Part shown: positions 59,669-64,000 of the stretch, in pieces
Layout: every line of letters starts with the position of its first letter
How positions within the stretch are numbered: the first letter of the stretch is position 1
Origin: Paenibacillus xylaniclasticus
GTDB taxonomy: Bacteria; Bacillota; Bacilli; Paenibacillales; Paenibacillaceae
Assembly (NCBI RefSeq): GCF_004001065.1
Contig: NZ_BIML01000005.1
Coordinates: 186,001-250,000 of the forward strand
DNA: 64,000 nucleotides
Direction of reading: 5' to 3'
Position numbers and translations under genes: made by a program
Notes under the pieces: generated by a model
What the model saw: only the letters and a program-made list of their open reading frames with translations
What the model was told of the DNA's origin: nothing
The model's database searches: none

Positions 59669-60556
59669 CTATTCTTCCTTATTGTTGTCGCCGCCATGCT
59701 GATGGCCTTCGTCGACAACATATTTGTTAACGATTTTATCGAACAAGCCTTCTGGGAAGGAGTTGAACGTCTGTACAGCCGAAGAGCTTGGCTCTGCAAG
59801 CTGCTCGTAGCCTTCCAGCGTCAATGCCGTAGGGCCCGCCTTAACTTCCGATACCCAGTTGTTGAAATCTTCGTCGCTTGTTGCATCAACTTGGAATTTC
59901 ATGTCCGCAAAGTTCGGACCACTGAAGTTCGCTCCCGAGCCATAGTAGCTGCCTTGTTCATCCGCTTGCAGGTACAGCGTCATGTTCATACCGGACATCG
60001 TATACATCTGTCCGCCAAGCTGTGGGATCCAGAACGAGTTCATCGGTGCATCCGACGTCAATTCGAACTTGATCGGCCGATCCTCTGGAATCTTGATATA
60101 GTTGACCGTTGCAATGCCTTCCTCCGGATACGTGAACAGCCATTTCCAGTCAAGCGACGTCGCTTGAATAACGAGCGGCTCTTTATCCGATTTCAGCGGT
60201 TTTGATGGCTCCAGCGAATACGTATACTTGACCGTTATAACTGCTAGAATGCCGATGACTACGATTGGAATCGCCCACCACGTAATTTCCGCCTTCGTAT
60301 TGTGCGACCAGACCGGCATATAAGGAGCCTTATTGCCTGGTTTATCCCGGTATCGCCATACAATCCATGCCGTCAAGATGATAACCGGCACAAGTATGAC
60401 TGCACACAGAATCGATGAAATGATGATCAGATCCCGTTGCTCCTCACCGATCGGGCCCTTTGGATCCATAACCATCGATGAGCTGCAGCCTGACAGCAGT
60501 ACGGTCATGATGAGCATGAGCAGGCCGATTCCATACTTGGTTAGTTTCGATCGCAT
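59669..60556 (-). CDS. qoxA: Quinol oxidase subunit II (lipoprotein)
   Basis: A roughly 295-residue lipoprotein: lipobox VLLSGCSSS, then MDPKGPIGEEQRDLI, two membrane helices and a cupredoxin domain. The CuA ligand set (CxxxCxxxH) is absent from the outside domain (it reads GGQMYTMSGMNMTLY), which identifies a quinol rather than cytochrome c oxidase. The start is uncertain: ATG 60556 (used) has AAGGAG 12 bases upstream, while ATG 60568 follows that site directly. First gene of the operon. Confidence 0.9.
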   Translation of the reverse strand: MRSKLTKYGIGLLMLIMTVLLSGCSSSMVMDPKGPIGEEQRDLIIISSILCAVILVPVIILTAWIVWRYRDKPGNKAPYMPVWSHNTKAEITWWAIPIVVIGILAVITVKYTYSLEPSKPLKSDKEPLVIQATSLDWKWLFTYPEEGIATVNYIKIPEDRPIKFELTSDAPMNSFWIPQLGGQMYTMSGMNMTLYLQADEQGSYYGSGANFSGPNFADMKFQVDATSDEDFNNWVSEVKAGPTALTLEGYEQLAEPSSSAVQTFNSFPEGLFDKIVNKYVVDEGHQHGGDNNKEE

Positions 60557-60890
60557 GTTCTTCTTCATCTCCTTCGTCCCACCCGAACGCCTCCGTCCGG
60601 AGGTCATATCCGAGTCATTCACAAATTGCTATTCATACGATACCAGATCACTTCTCGGATTACGCCCCTGTTTGCAAATACGTCAATTATTATTCTCCAA
60701 TCTGTAAAACAAAGTTCACGATATCGACACGGAGAAGGTTAAGTCTTCCTTCTCATGCAGATGAAGGGCCGTATTATCACTTTTTTTGTATGAAAAATAT
60801 ACATTAAATGTAATTCAAAACTGCATATGGAGTTCAAACATCTATCGTCCGTCATATAAGACAAGTGCTATTATCTACATTTGTGACAAC
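60557..60890. other. Region upstream of qoxA
   Basis: It holds the presumed qox promoter and possibly a longer N-terminal reading frame for qoxA, but no other gene could be supported. No clear -35/-10 pair was identified. Confidence 0.4.
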
Positions 60891-60914
60891 AAAAAACCCC
60901 TCCGAAGAGGGGTT
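60891..60914 (-). terminator. Intrinsic terminator of the small membrane protein gene
   Basis: AACCCCTC-CGAA-GAGGGGTT, an 8-bp stem with a tetraloop, followed by six Us on the minus strand. Confidence 0.9.
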
Positions 60915-60950
60915 ATATCAATTTCTATACAATTGTGAATGAATATGTCG

Positions 60951-61232
60951 TTATTGGTCGCTGCGAGTATCTCTGTTATCCGATTGCTCCCGTCTTGTGT
61001 TAACAAGATGTATTGCAGTACGGATGACATAGATGTGTACGCTGCCGACCAGAAATCCAATACCGATCATCAATCCCCAGTTACGGTCGTTGAACGGCTG
61101 CAAGTACATCAAGCACAACACAACGCCAATCGTCAAAGCGGCCCATGCGGCGATCGTCATAATCCATACGAGCGGCCGGAATCCGCGTTCATTCATTAGC
61201 TTGCTCGTAATTGATGTCGTCTTCGTCGTCAT
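60951..61232 (-). CDS. Small two-helix membrane protein of unknown function
   Basis: I do not recognise this 93-residue protein. It has two hydrophobic helices (about 22-45 and 53-75), a basic N-terminus and a charged tail. GAGGAGCG precedes the ATG, and a TGGTATACT extended -10 lies near 61282. It has its own terminator upstream of the qox operon. Confidence 0.7.
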   Translation of the reverse strand: MTTKTTSITSKLMNERGFRPLVWIMTIAAWAALTIGVVLCLMYLQPFNDRNWGLMIGIGFLVGSVHIYVIRTAIHLVNTRREQSDNRDTRSDQ

Positions 61233-61417
61233 GGCTGAACACGCTCCTCAATTTGTTTTGTAAGTGTAAGTGTTTACATTTATAGTATACCACAAATGAG
61301 GAAGAAATGTTCATATTTTGTTCAAAAATTGATCAATTTTCCGACAAAAGTTACAGACCGTCCTGTACGATACTGAAAATCTGGGACTTTAGCACACTTT
61401 ATTCTCTTCAACCGCTA

Positions 61418-62821
61418 TTAGAAACCGAAATACTGCTTCGCATTCTCATAGCAAATACCGCGGACGATGCTCGTAAGCAGTTCATCGTCGTTTGGCACTT
61501 CGCCGTCCTCCACCCACTGTCCAATTAGATTGCATAGAATGCGGCGGAAATATTCGTGACGCGTATACGACAAGAAGCTGCGTGAATCGGTCAGCATTCC
61601 GACGAACCGGCTCAGCAGTCCGAAGTTCGCAAGTGCATTCATCTGGGCCAGCATTCCGTCCTTCGTATCGTTGAACCACCAAGCGGAGCCGAATTGAATT
61701 TTGCCTGGCGTGCCGCCGCCTTGGAAGCTGCCCATAATGGTGCCGATGGCGTTGTAATCGTTCGGATTGAGCGAATAGAGAATCGTCTTCGGCAGCTTGT
61801 TATTATCATCAAGCGCGCTCAACAGCTTCGTCAGCGCATAAGCAACCGGGCTGTCATTAATGGAATCGAAGCCGGTGTCGGGCCCGAGCTCACGGAACGC
61901 ACGTTTATTGTTGTTACGGTTTGCATTGATATGGAATTGGCTTGCCCAGCCATACTCTGCATATCGACTTCCGACATGAACGAGAGTGAACGTTTTGAAT
62001 TTCGCTTCCGCTTCTGCGTCAACCTTCTCTCCACGCATTGCGGCTGCGAATATCGCTGCGACTTCTTCCTTCGTCGCATCGGCATACATCATCACATCGA
62101 GCGCAAGATCCGCTACGCGGCAGCCGACCTCGTGGAAGAAATTAATCCGGTCATCCAGAGCAGACAGCAGATCGTCATAAGAAGATATCGGCTTGCCGCT
62201 TACCTCTGCAAGCTTGCCGACATATTCGGCGAAGCCGTCGCGGTTTACTTCAATTGCCCTGTCCGGACGGAATGAAGGCAGTACCTTTACATCCTGGAAC
62301 GTTTCGTCCTGCTTCAATTTAATATGCCATTCCAACGAGTCGATCGGATCGTCCGTCGTACAGATCACTTTGACGTTCGATTTGCGGATAAAATCGCGTG
62401 CGCCGTAGCCTTCATCACCGAGCTGCGTATTGACGCGCTCCCAGATCGACGGGGCATTGCGTTCGTTAATCCAGTCGTACACCCCGAAGTAGCGTTGAAG
62501 CTCCAGATGCGACCAATGATATAGCGGATTGCCGATCGCCATCGGCACCGTGCGTGCGAACGCCATGAATCGTTCATAGTCGTCTGCTCCGCCTGTAATC
62601 AAGCTCTCCTCCACGCCATTGGCACGCATAGCACGCCATTTGTAATGATCACCGGACAGCCATGCGTCAGTCAGATTACGGAACTTCTTGTTCTCGTAAA
62701 TTTCCTGCGGGCTGAGATGGCAGTGATAATCGATGATTGGGAGCTCCTTCGCGGTCTGTTCATAAAGACGAACCGCCGTCTCCGTGTGCAGCAGAAAATG
62801 TTCATTCATAAAAGGCTTCAT
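61418..62821 (-). CDS. uxaC: Uronate isomerase
   Basis: A 467-residue amidohydrolase-fold enzyme interconverting glucuronate or galacturonate with fructuronate or tagaturonate. Metal ligands in IIDYHCHLSPQEI, and the segments TTDDPIDSLEWH, PSFRPDRA and FVGMLTDSRSFLSYTRHEYFR (two parts) match UxaC. AAAGGGCGG precedes the ATG. It stands alone, with no other hexuronate genes in the window. The AT-rich palindrome AAAATTGATCAATTTT at 61325-61340, downstream, may be a weak terminator. Confidence 0.95.
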   Translation of the reverse strand: MKPFMNEHFLLHTETAVRLYEQTAKELPIIDYHCHLSPQEIYENKKFRNLTDAWLSGDHYKWRAMRANGVEESLITGGADDYERFMAFARTVPMAIGNPLYHWSHLELQRYFGVYDWINERNAPSIWERVNTQLGDEGYGARDFIRKSNVKVICTTDDPIDSLEWHIKLKQDETFQDVKVLPSFRPDRAIEVNRDGFAEYVGKLAEVSGKPISSYDDLLSALDDRINFFHEVGCRVADLALDVMMYADATKEEVAAIFAAAMRGEKVDAEAEAKFKTFTLVHVGSRYAEYGWASQFHINANRNNNKRAFRELGPDTGFDSINDSPVAYALTKLLSALDDNNKLPKTILYSLNPNDYNAIGTIMGSFQGGGTPGKIQFGSAWWFNDTKDGMLAQMNALANFGLLSRFVGMLTDSRSFLSYTRHEYFRRILCNLIGQWVEDGEVPNDDELLTSIVRGICYENAKQYFGF

Positions 62822-63151
62822 AAAAGTGCGATACCGCCCTTTCTTACATTATGATGTGCACGCGGATGCGCGCCGAACAACGTTGTTCATCGGAAGATGA
62901 ATGGGCTTACACCTCCCTATCCTACTCTTTCGGCTGATCATATTCAATGCTTGCTTGCTGCAAAATTGTCCATCACTGCCAATTGCAAATTCTTCGTAAC
63001 ACTCCCCGGAGCTCGTCCACCCTTTGTCATCTCTATGTTCGTCCCTCGCTATTATGTCTGAATAGTGTAATTTTTTATAACACTTCTATAACAATTATGC
63101 CGCTTCCTTTCATATACTGCTATATAGCAGCCAGAGAGCGGGGAATTGCAG
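62822..63151. other. Divergent intergenic region between uxaC and the dehydrogenase gene
   Basis: No gene could be supported. There is an inverted repeat AGTGT-N11-ACACT at 63064-63084 in an AT-rich stretch about 70 bases before the dehydrogenase start, which might be a regulator site. Confidence 0.4.
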
Positions 63152-64000
63152 ATGGGAAGCAAAGCACGCAAAGTTGCCATTGTCGGAGTCGGCCATGTAG
63201 GCGCCAGCTGCGCCTATTCGCTTATTAACCAATCCATATGTGACGAGATCGTTCTGATTGACCGCACACCACAGCGCGCTCATGCTCAAGCGCTTGATCT
63301 GTCGCACTGCATGGATTTCACCTATACCCGTACCAAAATATTCGCCGGCACCTATGCAGATTGCGCAGACGCTGACATCGCAGTATTGTGCGCAGGCACC
63401 TACCCTAAGCCGGGAGGCACGCGGCTGGATATGGCAGACATAGCCTTCGCCATCTATCAGCCTATTATCCCTTCATTAATAGCGAGCGGATTCAACGGCA
63501 TATTGGTTACGGCAGCCAATCCTGTCGATGTCGTCACCTATATCGTATGGAAACTGTCAGGACTGCCGCGTCAGCGGGTGATCGGCACCGGCACCTCCAT
63601 CGACTCCTCCCGTCTGAAGACACTGCTGTCCGAGTATTTGCCCGTCGATCCACGCAGCGTGAGCGGCTACGTCCTGGGCGAGCACGGGGAGTCCCAATTC
63701 GCAGCTTGGTCGCACGTTACGGTCGGCAGCAAGCCGATTCTGGACATCCTCGCCCAGCATCCGCAGCGGTTTAGCCAGCTCAATCTGGATGACATTGAGA
63801 AGAAGACGCGTAATGCCGGTTGGGAGATCCTGCAGCATAAAGGCTCGACTCATTACGGCATTGCCAATGCAATTGCACATATCATACGGTCGATACTTAA
63901 TGACGACTTCAACATTACAGCCGTATCCGCCGTATTGGAAGGAGAGTACGGTGAGCGCAATGTCTGCGCAGGCGTCCCTGCCATTCTGACACGTCAAGGC
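63152..64000 (+). CDS. L-lactate-dehydrogenase-family 2-hydroxyacid dehydrogenase (3' end beyond the right edge)
   Basis: The first 283 residues of an NAD-dependent LDH/MDH-fold enzyme: KVAIVGVGHVGASCAYSL at the NAD site, LVTAANPVDVVTYI, VIGTGTSIDSSRL and the catalytic His in YVLGEHGESQFAAWSH. The substrate loop, NQKPGETR in ordinary LDH, reads TYPKPGGTR (83-91), so the Gln that selects pyruvate is replaced by Pro; malate enzymes have Arg there. It may use another 2-oxo acid, such as L-2-hydroxyisocaproate-type substrates, or still lactate. ATG 63152 with GCGGGGAA upstream. Confidence 0.85.
   Translation, partial: MGSKARKVAIVGVGHVGASCAYSLINQSICDEIVLIDRTPQRAHAQALDLSHCMDFTYTRTKIFAGTYADCADADIAVLCAGTYPKPGGTRLDMADIAFAIYQPIIPSLIASGFNGILVTAANPVDVVTYIVWKLSGLPRQRVIGTGTSIDSSRLKTLLSEYLPVDPRSVSGYVLGEHGESQFAAWSHVTVGSKPILDILAQHPQRFSQLNLDDIEKKTRNAGWEILQHKGSTHYGIANAIAHIIRSILNDDFNITAVSAVLEGEYGERNVCAGVPAILTRQG

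Noticed and set aside
56684-60556. Cytochrome c oxidase (ctaCDEF) instead of quinol oxidase
   Set aside because: Subunit II is a lipoprotein without the CuA Cys/His ligands and without a haem c domain, which points to qoxABCD.

Overview
The window looks like the chromosome of a low-to-mid GC, Gram-positive, spore-former-type bacterium of the Paenibacillaceae (Paenibacillus or a close relative). This rests on an SLH-domain surface protein, an eps-type polysaccharide cluster, an rml plus Wzm/Wzt surface-glycan cluster like those for S-layer glycoproteins, a qoxABCD menaquinol oxidase, and strong AGGAGG ribosome binding sites with frequent GTG/TTG starts. I saw no rRNA, tRNA, IS element, prophage or CRISPR array.

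Layout. (1) About 1-9,730, all minus strand: an SLH surface protein, then a Wzx/Wzy-type exopolysaccharide operon that runs off the left edge: chain-length modulator, BY-kinase, GalU, a structured RNA resembling the EAR/epsC antitermination element directly followed by an intrinsic terminator, phosphoglycosyl transferase, asparagine-synthetase-like protein, flippase and GT4. (2) 10,071-12,052: mobA and divergent rocD. (3) 12,130-13,534: a second modulator/BY-kinase pair whose kinase has lost its ATP-binding Lys, Walker B Asp and Tyr tail. (4) 13,757-30,744, minus strand: a 17-gene operon read from wzm: ABC exporter Wzm/Wzt with a carbohydrate-binding tail, a methyltransferase, a kinase-like protein with a long coiled coil, glycosyltransferases, GtrB/GtrA, rmlACBD and a polyprenyl-phosphate hexose-1-P transferase, closed by a terminator. 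(5) 30,940-37,108: a PIG-V-like GT-C enzyme, an exported single-pass protein, manC, and a large O-antigen-ligase/TPR protein. (6) 37,172-45,559: GlnRS, MarR plus heterodimeric ABC exporter, NSS symporter, glutathione peroxidase. (7) 45,672-56,567: stress and metal genes (OhrR, GNAT, Fur-box siderophore uptake, CcdC-like, catalase-like protein, orphan regulator, PerR, Crp-like regulator, Hmp, two XRE regulators). (8) 56,684-64,000: qoxABCD, uronate isomerase and the start of an L-lactate-type dehydrogenase.

How it works together. Regions 4 and 5 form a coherent S-layer-type glycan pathway (inference): RmlACBD supply dTDP-rhamnose, ManC supplies GDP-mannose, the 467-residue transferase starts the chain on undecaprenyl phosphate, cytoplasmic GTs extend it, the methyltransferase and kinase/coiled-coil pair cap and measure it, Wzt senses the cap and Wzm exports it, and the TPR ligase moves it to protein. 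GtrB/GtrA/PIG-V would add mannose outside the membrane. The most novel element is the split equivalent of E. coli WbdD (methyltransferase + kinase + coiled-coil ruler) in a Gram-positive, with 21-bp heptad-coding repeats in the ruler. Other notable items are a catalase homologue without its haem ligand, a pseudokinase pair, a relic ABC-transporter fragment linked to a duplicated intergenic element, and a GNAT gene behind two mutually exclusive hairpins.
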